22,393 nucleotides of DNA from Methanobrevibacter thaueri (GTDB lineage: Archaea; Methanobacteriota; Methanobacteria; Methanobacteriales; Methanobacteriaceae), in contig NZ_SUTK01000027.1 in assembly GCF_015062905.1 (NCBI RefSeq), forward strand, positions 1 through 22,393, written 5' to 3'. The translations under genes were made by a program, and so were the position numbers. Positions 14,701 through 22,393 of the stretch are shown here, piece by piece (position 1 is the first letter of the stretch; the number at the start of each line of letters is the position of its first letter). The notes beneath the pieces are model-generated. The model was not told the origin of the DNA, ran no database searches, and saw only the letters and a list, made by a program, of their open reading frames with translations.

Positions 14701-17275
14701 AATTTCATTTGAAGGTGATTCAGATTGTCACAACTACAATGTCACAATATATGATGAAAACAATAAAATCGCATATAGTGAAATCGTGTGGGTTGCAAAT
14801 GCTGATGGATCAATGAGTATACCTGTTTTGGATGCAGGCAGATATACTATAACCGTAACCAACCTTGGAAACGAAAACAAAAAAGAAAATTCAGCATCTG
14901 ACAATTTCACTGTATCGAAAATTAACAACAACTGCACTGTAAGTGTTGACGATAACGTTTACGGCAGGGACATAACCGTAACCGTCAGGGCAAGTGCAGA
15001 CGGTGAATATATCGTGAAAATCAATTCCACAACCGTAACTGTCAATGTTGTAGACGGTGTGGGTTCTGAAACAGTTGAACTCGGTGCGGGATATTACACA
15101 GCCAACGTAACATCTGCACGCGCTAACTATAACAACAATGCAACAAATGACACATTCACCATCGAAAAAGCGCAATCCAACGTGGGAATTTTTGATTTCG
15201 GAAATGTTGTTTACAATCAAGGCAGAACCATCCGCTTCACTGATTTCTATCCGGCAAAGTATAACGTTACAATCTATGACGAGGGAAATGTTATCGTGTC
15301 CAGTGAAAATACAACATCCCTATTGTATACAATACCTTCTAATTTACCTACTGGAACATATAACTTGACTGTAACCAACTTAGGCAATGATAATGTAATT
15401 GGAAGCCAATACTCCTACACATTCAATGTGGAAAGCAACAATAATGTCGAAATAATCGTTGATGATGAAGATTATGGAAGGGATCTTCTAGTTCTAATAT
15501 ATGCCGATGTAGACGGTTATTACACTGTGGACATTAACGGTACTGAATTAACTATTGAAGTTGAAAATGGAATAGGTTTCAATAATACTCTACAACTACC
15601 TGCAGGCACCTATTATGCAAATGTCACATTCAATAATCCATTTTATACAAATAACATCACAAATACAACATTTACAGTATTTCAGGTTGAATCCAATCTT
15701 GAGATTTATGAAATAGGTAACGTTACATATGGCGAAGATGTCGTTGTCAGGTTCTACGATGACTATCCAACAGTATTCTTTATTGAGGTTACATATAAAA
15801 ACGGAACTGGAGTAATGAATACCACATTTGAATATGATGACAAGAGCCCTGAAATGAGTGTAATTTTCTCAGGCCTGGCTGTCGGCGAATATAGAGTCAA
15901 TGTCACCAACTATGGCGATGACAGCGTAATTGGAAATTCCAGCTATATGGAATTTAACGTGACAAAGGCAACTCCTCAAATTGTTGTTGACACTTCTGAT
16001 GTGACCTATCCTGAAGACGTGGTTGTAATAATCACAGCTACTGTTGACGGTACTTATGCTGTAAAAGTAGGCAATCAAACAAAGAATGTTACTCTAATAG
16101 CAAATGAGGAAACTTATGTAACATTCGAAGGTATGTCTGCAGGCGAATATGTCCTCAATGTAACATATAAAGAGACCGAAAACTATACTTCCGCATTCAC
16201 TGCTGTAAATGTGACTGTGAACAAAAACGATGAGTTTGATATGGATATTGAAACCAATGAAAGTGGAGATATCACAACACTGGTTATTAATTTCCCTAAA
16301 GACGCAACAGGTAACGTAACAGTAATGGTCAAAGGAAAAGGCAATTACACTGCCCGCATTGTCAACGGTACTGCAACTGTCGATATTAAAAACCTGACAG
16401 ATGATGACGAGTTTGATGTAATCTATTCCGGTGATGAAAACTACCCTGCCAAAAACAAAAACACAACCAATGCATTGCTCTACTCTGAAATACATGCAAA
16501 CGACATGACACGCGGATACAACAGCGGAACAGACTATCAAGTAACATTGCTTGATAAAAATGGTAAACCAGTGGCAAATGCAGCAATAGAGTTTACCATC
16601 AATGGTAAAAAATACAGTGCCGTTACCAACGCTAATGGTGTTGCAAGCATCAATCCTAAATTGGCAATAGGAACATACACAGTGACTGCATCCAATCCGT
16701 TCAACAAGCAAACTATTACTAAAACACTTAAAATAGTCACCCGCATAACCGGCAACAAGAACGTGAACACCTACTACGGCAAAAACTACCAATACAAACT
16801 CCGCATAATCGGAGACAATGGCAGTCCAGTAGGTGCAGGTGTCGCAGTTAAAGTGACAATCAACGGAAAAGCAAAAACACTCAAAACCGACAAAAACGGC
16901 TACATTACAATGAAATTCACAAAAACATACCTCCCAAAAACCTATACAGTGAAAGCCGAATACAAAGGAATCACAGTATCCAACAAAATTAAGGTCAAAA
17001 AAGTCCTAACACTCAAAAAAGCCAAAGTCAAAAAATCCGCCAAAAAACTAGTACTAAAAGCAACCTTAAAAGAAGGCAAAAAAGCACTAAAAGGCAAAAA
17101 AGTAGTCTTCAAATTCAAAGGCAAAAAATACAAAGCAAAAACCAACAAAAAAGGAATTGCAAAAGTAACCATTAAAAAATCCATCTTGAAAAAACTCAAA
17201 GTTGGCAAAAAAATCAAATACCAAGTAACCTACCTCAAACACACTGTAAAAAGAACAGCTAAAGTAAAAAGATAG
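11774..17275 (+). CDS. Adhesin-like protein ALP2, complete
   Basis: This 1833-residue secreted protein starts at ATG 11774 behind a clear GGAGGA site. The signal peptide (MKSINKFFMIALVMLILFSV, cleavage near VFA-VQ at about residue 26) is followed by an acidic Asp/Glu/Ser linker to about 72. A first beta-helix region, residues about 74-480, has many GGAIY/GGAVY turns and ends at YNWWGNNNP; a second spans about 603-775. Ig-like modules of two alternating kinds fill about 860-1510. Two domains with NANGVASI/DKNGYITM turns, like invasin-type Ig domains, lie at about 1576-1656 and 1664-1746. The last 90 residues contain 35 Lys and one Glu. N-x-S/T sequons are dense. It probably sits on the cell surface and binds the wall, partner cells or host material; no target is shown. 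It is paralogous to ALP3 next to it. Confidence 0.94.
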   Translation: MKSINKFFMIALVMLILFSVSSVFAVQNETIMTDDASDALTIDDESVSEEEVLNTNDDEIISSSEDNDVLSDTGNYNDLQGKIDAGGNVSLDKDYQYADSGYDSVSIGKSVVVDGHGHYIDARSKTGIINSHKTGNIDVVLKNIIFKNAKTENGGALHFTVKNSKFTIINCTFLNDGAREDGGAINCQYSDLIIDGCTFNSNHAYRCGGAIYFEGSDNSLSLSNCQFNSNQANRYGGAIYIDGKVDVFKHSSFNKNLAYNHGGAVYVKSNHEKDFIVDSCPFVENQVSGDGLKGGAIYNCGPGTVTFRNSDFSDNMGSNEGGAIYSSETIKIDACNFTRNKAHDNGGAIFADVIDWADSTSIFTKNQVARDNMVSANKGGAIYAQKFGNTAKKLVFDQNWAYYGGAIYINSKGNANIESSLFVGNVASHADGTAGCGAAIYMDSAGAKLTLRYNIFVGNNAHDDKAVYNCGKYESVEYNWWGNNNPDFSQPYLVEWHRFTSNDKHSDSHPLSVVLSWGREPTSKFENGTLNVKFVTKEGMDLADRMDGYVASLTSDKKATITPTDKKYSFIFTPLEAGQYAVTIQMSNEWGTLLGGGGTIHTNITGDFAVLQNLVNNAEGVLNLERDFTYSPNVDTITEGIVIDKPLTINGNGHTINALKNSRIFNITSNGVTINNVTLKNGKASEGGAIYIQGDNAQILNSYFSFNVATDKGGAIRWIGLNGTVSNSIFLNNTASVKDMTMKKERGTLVFTLTGNENYINAIYSDKDLSFSNVTYWNGTAKTNAIPVKSDVNFIVNSLITLIIREHGMFTHLDDVYTKENGVGTYYYLPVLADGNYTFTATHYEDSYYSEKSVDGSLSVSHVAPKNSSVEIITPNGTEFNQTYVHIDFKYENKTEIRAVITDYNGTKIYDSLAGSNYIEPILPASDEYYNITIYNLGNETTNPSRDSILFKVNKILSYIQITESPGDFNYSATSGISFEGDSDCHNYNVTIYDENNKIAYSEIVWVANADGSMSIPVLDAGRYTITVTNLGNENKKENSASDNFTVSKINNNCTVSVDDNVYGRDITVTVRASADGEYIVKINSTTVTVNVVDGVGSETVELGAGYYTANVTSARANYNNNATNDTFTIEKAQSNVGIFDFGNVVYNQGRTIRFTDFYPAKYNVTIYDEGNVIVSSENTTSLLYTIPSNLPTGTYNLTVTNLGNDNVIGSQYSYTFNVESNNNVEIIVDDEDYGRDLLVLIYADVDGYYTVDINGTELTIEVENGIGFNNTLQLPAGTYYANVTFNNPFYTNNITNTTFTVFQVESNLEIYEIGNVTYGEDVVVRFYDDYPTVFFIEVTYKNGTGVMNTTFEYDDKSPEMSVIFSGLAVGEYRVNVTNYGDDSVIGNSSYMEFNVTKATPQIVVDTSDVTYPEDVVVIITATVDGTYAVKVGNQTKNVTLIANEETYVTFEGMSAGEYVLNVTYKETENYTSAFTAVNVTVNKNDEFDMDIETNESGDITTLVINFPKDATGNVTVMVKGKGNYTARIVNGTATVDIKNLTDDDEFDVIYSGDENYPAKNKNTTNALLYSEIHANDMTRGYNSGTDYQVTLLDKNGKPVANAAIEFTINGKKYSAVTNANGVASINPKLAIGTYTVTASNPFNKQTITKTLKIVTRITGNKNVNTYYGKNYQYKLRIIGDNGSPVGAGVAVKVTINGKAKTLKTDKNGYITMKFTKTYLPKTYTVKAEYKGITVSNKIKVKKVLTLKKAKVKKSAKKLVLKATLKEGKKALKGKKVVFKFKGKKYKAKTNKKGIAKVTIKKSILKKLKVGKKIKYQVTYLKHTVKRTAKVKR
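17008..17272 (+). other. Lysine-rich C-terminal domain of ALP2
   Basis: The final 90 residues carry 35 Lys, 2 Arg and a single Glu, in short KK and KxK units alternating with Val, Leu, Ile and aromatic residues (VVFKFKGKKYKAK and similar), as in beta strands. There is no membrane helix or sortase-like signal. Such a strongly basic end could hold the protein to anionic groups of the pseudomurein wall; this is inference. Confidence 0.65.
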
Positions 17276-17280
17276 ATACC

Positions 17281-17345
17281 CTTTGTATTTATCTTCTTTT
17301 TTTATTTTTTCATCTATTTCTACCCAATTCTGTTTTTATCTTATT
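17281..17345 (+). terminator. T-rich terminator after ALP2
   Basis: Directly after the ALP2 stop come several T runs (CTTCTTTTTTTATTTTTT and a later TGTTTTTATC). Runs of this kind end transcription in archaea without a hairpin. I see no strong stem-loop. Confidence 0.55.
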
Positions 17346-17530
17346 TTCCATTATTAAAAAAAAGTAAGTAAAATTTAATGAATCCGATTGAAAAAAAATT
17401 TGAAAAAATTGGGACTTTGTGTCACATGCCCTTTTTCAAGTTAAAAATTGCATAACTTTAAAAAAATAAACAAGTAGGAATTTGGTATTATATTTAAAAA
17501 CAGCTCTCTTTTTAAACTATATTACAAATA

Positions 17531-17540
17531 GATATATACT
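17531..17540 (+). promoter_or_regulatory. Candidate TATA box for ALP3
   Basis: GATATATACT is the box A match nearest to ALP3; it predicts a start near 17560 and a leader of about 30 bases with GGGAGGT inside it. Another string (TATATTTAAAAA, about 17489-17500) would give a longer leader. Confidence 0.35.
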
Positions 17541-17573
17541 CTTTCTTACATAATTATGAATGTATAACCTAAT

Positions 17574-17580
17574 GGGAGGT
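17574..17580 (+). promoter_or_regulatory. Ribosome binding site of ALP3 that questions the start codon
   Basis: GGGAGGT is a near-perfect Shine-Dalgarno sequence. Seven bases after it comes ATT-AGA-TTG, all in frame with ALP3. The usual spacing points at the ATT (17588); the first accepted start codon, TTG at 17594, is 13 bases away. A single T-to-G change would make the ATT an ATG. Confidence 0.75.
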
Positions 17581-17593
17581 AAAAAATATTAGA

Positions 17594-20500
17594 TTGAAAA
17601 ATAAGATTTTCATCATCAGTTTAATAATGTTCATTTTACTGAGCATATCATTTACAAGCGCAGCTCAAAATGAAACACAACTGACAGATGATGGAGAGAT
17701 TTTAACTGTAACTGAAGACAATCTTCAAACGGAAGAAACAGATGAAATAATAAGTAAAATTAACGATAATGATAATTTAACTGCTAATGTGGGAACATAC
17801 ACCGAATTGGAAGAGGCATTTAAGACAAATAATGAGTTCACTTTCGAAAAGGACTATGCCGCAAAAGAAAGTGATGGAGTAATAAACATCAAACACAGCA
17901 TAGAAATAGATGGAAAGGGTCACACCATCGATGCCGGAGGATTTACAGGAATTTTCCAATCAGACAGCAAAGAAGGCAATGGCATCACTGTCACAATAAA
18001 GAATCTGATTTTTAAAAATGGTGTGTTATTGCATGGTGGGGCCATTTATGTAGACGGTCCTGAAAATATTAAATATATTATACAAAACTGTACATTCATT
18101 AACAACACCGCTTGGTATGAAGGTGGTGCAATTTACTTTTGGGGTGATGGAAACATTTTAGACATTTCAGACTCCACATTTATAAAAAATCAAAATCATA
18201 AAGATAATGGTGGAGGAGCCATATATCTCAACGCAGAATCCACTGGAATCAGAAATTCAATATTTGAAAACAATCTTGCTCGTTCATCAGCCGGTGGTGC
18301 AATCAACATAGATAGTAAAAATACACAAGGGGTCTTGATAAGCAACTGTATTTTCAACAACAATCAAGTCACAGCAGAATATAGTCGGTATGAACATAGA
18401 AAAGGTGGTGCAATTAATTATGAGGGTAAATCAACCCTTAGAGTGATTAACTCAAATTTCACCAACAATCAGGCTACTTTAAAAACCTATGTTAAAATAT
18501 GGAATGAACAAAGATATGGTGGAGCAATTAGTTGTACAAACAGATTAGAGCTTGGCGGATGTAATTTTATAAATAACAGTGCAGTTGATCGAGGAGGTGC
18601 AGTTCATGCTGATACATTGGTATGGCTTAATGATTATACTCCATGTACATTCATAAACAACTCTATTAAAACATGGAATCATGTAGCTGCAAATAAAGGT
18701 GGTGCGATTTATGCTTCAACTTTTGAAAATATTGCATATGGACTTACATTCATAAACAATACAGGATACTACGGAGGAGCAATATTCATAAACAATAAAA
18801 ATGATGTCACATTCCAGTCCTGTTACTTCGAAGGAAACACAGCTTTGACTGAATCCAAAACACAAGGATCAGGTGCTGCAATATATGTCGACTCATCCGG
18901 TTCCACAGTAACTATGGTGGACAACATATTCCTCAACAACAAGGCTACCAGTGATAACGGCATATTAAACTGCGGAAAATACGGAACAATTGCCAACAAC
19001 TGGTGGAGAACCAACAATCCAAACTTCAATGATGCAAAATATATCGTTGAATGGCACAGAGTAGGAAGTAATACCGTAATCTCAGATGACAGATATTTGC
19101 GCGCATACATCAATGTAACAGAATCACAGGCAGGCAACTCAAAATTAACCGTTTACTTTATAAACAACAAGGGTCAAGCATTCACTGGAAAACTGACCAA
19201 TTGGAATGTTGAATTCTCTTCAGACAAAGAGGGTGTATTTACAGACAAACAGGTTGGAGACAACAAGGCAACCGTTTCTTTCACAACAAATGCCATAAAA
19301 GAAACAGTTACCGCAAAAATAAACAACCAAATTCTAACTATCAACATAACTCAGACAGAAGGGGATTTCGCATGGTTGCAAAAACAGATTGATGCTGCAA
19401 GCGGAACTTTAGACCTTACACGTGATGTGACCTACACCATTGGCTTGGACACCATTACTGACGGAATTAAAATTGGAAATGCAATCACAATCAACGGTAA
19501 CGGCCACAAAATCAATGCACAAGGCAAGTCCAGAATATTTGATATTAGTGACACCAATAATGTGGTATTCAACAATATCATATTCATGAACGGATTTGCA
19601 GATGATTATGCCGGAGCCATCAAGATGGATCGTGTAAACGATGTCAAAATCCTGAATTCAAACTTCATAAACAACACTGCTGAGGATTCAAGTGGAGCAA
19701 TACTTTTTGATAAAGTAATAGGCTTAACTATTTCAAACTGTGAATTTACAAACAACAAAATCGACATGTATAATGGAGGAGCAATCCGTATATTGGGTAG
19801 TGAAAATGTAATTGTTGAAAAATCCAAATTCACAAACAACACTGCATCCCAAGGAGGAGCAATTGCAATCAGCGGTGACAAAAACATAACTATTGACGAT
19901 TGTGAATTCAGATTAAATACTGCATTCAAAGAGGGTGGAGCAATATACAACGGTGCAGAGGATGTGACCGTTAAAAATTCCATTTTCCTTGACAACAAAG
20001 CAAACGCAACCGATTTTGAATTCAAAACCAACGGCACCTCTTTAATATTGGCCCTCGTTGGTGGCACAAACTATATGAACGCCATACAATCTTTTGAAAG
20101 TATAACATTTTCCAATGTAACTTACTGGAACGGAAAAATAACAACCGACAGCAATCCTGTATATTCATCAAATGAAAGTGGAATAAAAATTTCTCTTGTA
20201 ATAAAAGATAGTCAAAACAGGCCTATAAAAAATGTAATCTTAACAACAGATGCAAACGGTCAGGCTGTATTCAATTTCGATACATTAATTGATGGAAAAT
20301 ATACTTTCAATGCTACACACTTTGAAGACAGCTATTACACTCAATATTCAGAAGATGATGAATTCACAGTATCAAAAGTTCATACCAATTCTAGTGAAGT
20401 TAAAATCAACATTGAAAATGGAACCGAATTTACATACGGAAATGTCCACATACCATTTAATGTTACAAACAGAACCACTGTTGATGTTTTAATTACCGAT

Positions 20501-22393
20501 GAGGATGAATCCTTCTATTTCGAAGTCAATGATACTGATTTGGATCATGTAATTGTTGATTTGCCTGCAAGTGATAAGGATTACTATATCTGCATTTATA
20601 ATTATGCTAATGAAACCGTTGAAGGAAGTGCAGATTATAAAACATTCAAAATCATTAAAGCAAACTCAAAAGTTACTGTCAATCCGATTTCAGATGTGAA
20701 TTATGGCCAAAATGTCGCCGTTTCATTTGAAGGTGACGGTACATCATACAATGTGACCGTCTATGATAAAAACAACAATGTTGCATTTACAAAAATCATC
20801 AATGAAAAATCAATCAACATTTCCGGATTGAATGCTGGTGAGTATAATGTAACCGTAGTCAACCTTGGAAACACCAACAGGACACAAAGCAAGAATTCAA
20901 CCACTTTCAATGTTAATAAGATCAATAACAACATAAAAGTGGATGTAAACAATGGAACCTATGGTAAGGAAATTACAGTCACAGTTACCGCTGATGTTGA
21001 TGGTGATTATACTGTATCTCTCAACACAAGAAACATAACAGTCTATGTGGAAAATGGAAAAGGCAGACAGACACTTGATGACCTTGATGCTGGAGACTAC
21101 ACTGCAAATGTCACATTCAATAATGTTAATTGCAATAACAATGCTGTCAACACTACATTTTCAATCAAAAAGGCCCAATCCCATGTGGAAATTGTTGATT
21201 TAGATGAAAATGTGGCCTGGAACACAACAGTATCCATTCGTTTCAGCGATTTCTATCCATATAAATATAATATCACAATATATGATAGCGGAAACAAGGT
21301 AATTTACACTGAAATTTCCAATTCCCTATTGTTCACCCTTCCTGTATTGGAAGTTGGTCAGTATAATCTGACTGTTGCCAACATAGGAACTGACAATGTT
21401 GTTGGAAGTACTGCGTCATTTATATTCAATGTAAATAAAAACAATACTGTTGTCGTGTATGCTGAAGATTTCGAATATGGTAGGGATTTACTCATTAATA
21501 TCGTGGCTGACGTCGACGGTATCTATACTGTGGATATCAGCGGAACCCAAATACCAATTGAAGTAGTAAACGGTACTGGAGGATACTGTGGAGATGATTA
21601 TCTATTAAATGCTGGTAACTACACAACTAATGTGATTTTTGACAATCCTGATTATGTCAATAATATTACCAATGCTGATTTCACAGTTTATCCTGCTGAG
21701 TCAAACATCCAGATTTACCCTATTGATGATGTGGCTTATGGTGATGATGTAGTCGTCAGGTTCTATGATGATTATCCAACAAGCTATTACATTGAAGTAT
21801 TGGATCAAAACAATAAAGTTGTCTTTGATACTACCTTTAAATATGAAGGCGACGAACAGGAAATGAGCATTATTTTAGCTGATTTCGATGTCGGTGAATA
21901 TATTGTTAATATTGAAGGTAGGGGTGATGATAATATTATTGGAACCAGTGATTCTGCAACATTTGAAGTAGTTGATTTCGAATTTGACCTTGATAGTGAA
22001 ACCACTGGTGAAAATACTACTTTAAGGGTTCATGTTCCAGCTAACGCTACAGGTAAAATTGTAGTAACTGTGAATGGACAGAACTACACTGCGGATGTTG
22101 TTAATGGCACTGCTGTTGTTACAATTCCTGATTTGAAGGATGATGATGAAATTCTCATATCATTTATCAGCGACGGCGCATATCCAAATAAAACTCAGAA
22201 CACAACAAATGCATTAATTAATTCCAAAATTGTTTCAAGCAATATGAATCGTGGATACAACAGTGGCATGGACTTCCAGGCAACAATCGTTGACGGATTA
22301 AATAAACCAATTGCAAATGCAAAAGTAACAATCATTATCAATGGTAAACGATACACAGTTGTAAGTGATGCTAAAGGTTTAATCACTGTCAAT
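17594..22393 (+). CDS. Adhesin-like protein ALP3, truncated by window edge
   Basis: This frame is open for 1600 codons from TTG 17594 to the last base; the true 3' end is outside. An ATT at 17588 is an alternative start better spaced from GGGAGGT; the next in-frame ATG (17627) would cut the signal peptide. The peptide reads MKNKIFIISLIMFILLSISF if TTG is used, with cleavage near TSA-AQ. Then follow an acidic linker, a beta-helix with GGAIY/GGAIN turns (about residues 70-475, ending with NNWWRTNNPN), a second beta-helix (about 600-835), Ig-like modules of the alternating kinds seen in ALP2 (about 930-1475), and the start of a RGYNSGMDF invasin-like domain at about 1552. The order matches ALP2 throughout, so the two are tandem paralogues. 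The missing end probably has a basic tail as in ALP2 (inference). Confidence 0.9.
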   Translation, partial: MKNKIFIISLIMFILLSISFTSAAQNETQLTDDGEILTVTEDNLQTEETDEIISKINDNDNLTANVGTYTELEEAFKTNNEFTFEKDYAAKESDGVINIKHSIEIDGKGHTIDAGGFTGIFQSDSKEGNGITVTIKNLIFKNGVLLHGGAIYVDGPENIKYIIQNCTFINNTAWYEGGAIYFWGDGNILDISDSTFIKNQNHKDNGGGAIYLNAESTGIRNSIFENNLARSSAGGAINIDSKNTQGVLISNCIFNNNQVTAEYSRYEHRKGGAINYEGKSTLRVINSNFTNNQATLKTYVKIWNEQRYGGAISCTNRLELGGCNFINNSAVDRGGAVHADTLVWLNDYTPCTFINNSIKTWNHVAANKGGAIYASTFENIAYGLTFINNTGYYGGAIFINNKNDVTFQSCYFEGNTALTESKTQGSGAAIYVDSSGSTVTMVDNIFLNNKATSDNGILNCGKYGTIANNWWRTNNPNFNDAKYIVEWHRVGSNTVISDDRYLRAYINVTESQAGNSKLTVYFINNKGQAFTGKLTNWNVEFSSDKEGVFTDKQVGDNKATVSFTTNAIKETVTAKINNQILTINITQTEGDFAWLQKQIDAASGTLDLTRDVTYTIGLDTITDGIKIGNAITINGNGHKINAQGKSRIFDISDTNNVVFNNIIFMNGFADDYAGAIKMDRVNDVKILNSNFINNTAEDSSGAILFDKVIGLTISNCEFTNNKIDMYNGGAIRILGSENVIVEKSKFTNNTASQGGAIAISGDKNITIDDCEFRLNTAFKEGGAIYNGAEDVTVKNSIFLDNKANATDFEFKTNGTSLILALVGGTNYMNAIQSFESITFSNVTYWNGKITTDSNPVYSSNESGIKISLVIKDSQNRPIKNVILTTDANGQAVFNFDTLIDGKYTFNATHFEDSYYTQYSEDDEFTVSKVHTNSSEVKINIENGTEFTYGNVHIPFNVTNRTTVDVLITDEDESFYFEVNDTDLDHVIVDLPASDKDYYICIYNYANETVEGSADYKTFKIIKANSKVTVNPISDVNYGQNVAVSFEGDGTSYNVTVYDKNNNVAFTKIINEKSINISGLNAGEYNVTVVNLGNTNRTQSKNSTTFNVNKINNNIKVDVNNGTYGKEITVTVTADVDGDYTVSLNTRNITVYVENGKGRQTLDDLDAGDYTANVTFNNVNCNNNAVNTTFSIKKAQSHVEIVDLDENVAWNTTVSIRFSDFYPYKYNITIYDSGNKVIYTEISNSLLFTLPVLEVGQYNLTVANIGTDNVVGSTASFIFNVNKNNTVVVYAEDFEYGRDLLINIVADVDGIYTVDISGTQIPIEVVNGTGGYCGDDYLLNAGNYTTNVIFDNPDYVNNITNADFTVYPAESNIQIYPIDDVAYGDDVVVRFYDDYPTSYYIEVLDQNNKVVFDTTFKYEGDEQEMSIILADFDVGEYIVNIEGRGDDNIIGTSDSATFEVVDFEFDLDSETTGENTTLRVHVPANATGKIVVTVNGQNYTADVVNGTAVVTIPDLKDDDEILISFISDGAYPNKTQNTTNALINSKIVSSNMNRGYNSGMDFQATIVDGLNKPIANAKVTIIINGKRYTVVSDAKGLITVN

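Larger units (their letters stand above)
17276..17587. other. Intergenic region ALP2/ALP3, no gene seen
   Basis: About 312 bases between tandem ALP genes. The left part is the T-rich terminator of ALP2, the middle is AT-rich with no recognised feature, and the right part holds TATA-like strings and the GGGAGGT site of ALP3. No open reading frame or RNA gene was recognised. Confidence 0.6.

Noticed and set aside
16094..16792. 232-residue minus-strand frame opposite ALP2
   Set aside because: It lies wholly antisense to a well-supported gene, has unnatural Cys/His/Tyr-rich composition with no domain, and lacks a ribosome binding site. It is a by-product of ALP2 codon use.

Overview
The window is AT-rich and reads as a methanogenic archaeon of the order Methanobacteriales, most likely Methanobrevibacter. 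I infer this from a methanogenesis marker 12 protein, an F430-type a,c-diamide synthase, an archaeal LSm protein, SurE, TATA-type promoters with T-rich terminators, and above all three very large secreted adhesin-like proteins (ALPs). ALP families of this kind are known in gut and rumen Methanobrevibacter. No species can be named from the sequence alone.

Layout. Positions 1-4326 (minus strand) hold the first 1442 codons of an ALP (ALP1) whose C-terminus lies outside the window. A 296-bp divergent region separates it from cfbB (4623-5972, plus), which is followed after one base by a polytopic membrane protein resembling an oligosaccharide repeat unit polymerase (5974-7032). Converging on that pair is a membrane-anchored, degenerate Mrr-like nuclease-fold protein with a TTG start (7062-7997, minus). 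Next come surE (8277-9059, plus), an unlisted 47-residue small protein (9065-9208, minus), and an LSm protein (9285-9482, plus). The LSm stop codon overlaps the stop of methanogenesis marker 12 (9479-10483, minus). ilvC (10540-11532, minus) lies upstream of marker 12 on the same strand, with a hairpin/T-run terminator between them.

Positions 11774-22393 (plus) hold two tandem, full-length paralogous ALPs. ALP2 is complete (1833 aa). ALP3 runs off the right edge after at least 1600 codons and lacks an ATG at its expected start.

How the genes work together. The ALPs share one architecture: signal peptide, acidic linker, right-handed beta-helix regions with repeated GGAI/GGAx and FxxN motifs, Ig-like modules and, in ALP2, a very lysine-rich C-terminus. 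They are probably displayed on or in the pseudomurein wall, and the polymerase-like membrane protein may also serve the envelope. The middle of the window is housekeeping: F430 cofactor synthesis (CfbB), branched-chain amino acid synthesis (IlvC), nucleotide phosphatase (SurE), RNA binding (LSm) and a methanogen-specific ASKHA-type protein. I saw no CRISPR array, tRNA, rRNA, transposase or phage gene. The most notable material is in the ALPs: a 95%-identical internal duplication, alternating Ig modules, a tandem gene duplication, a base-composition mosaic and the ATT/TTG start.
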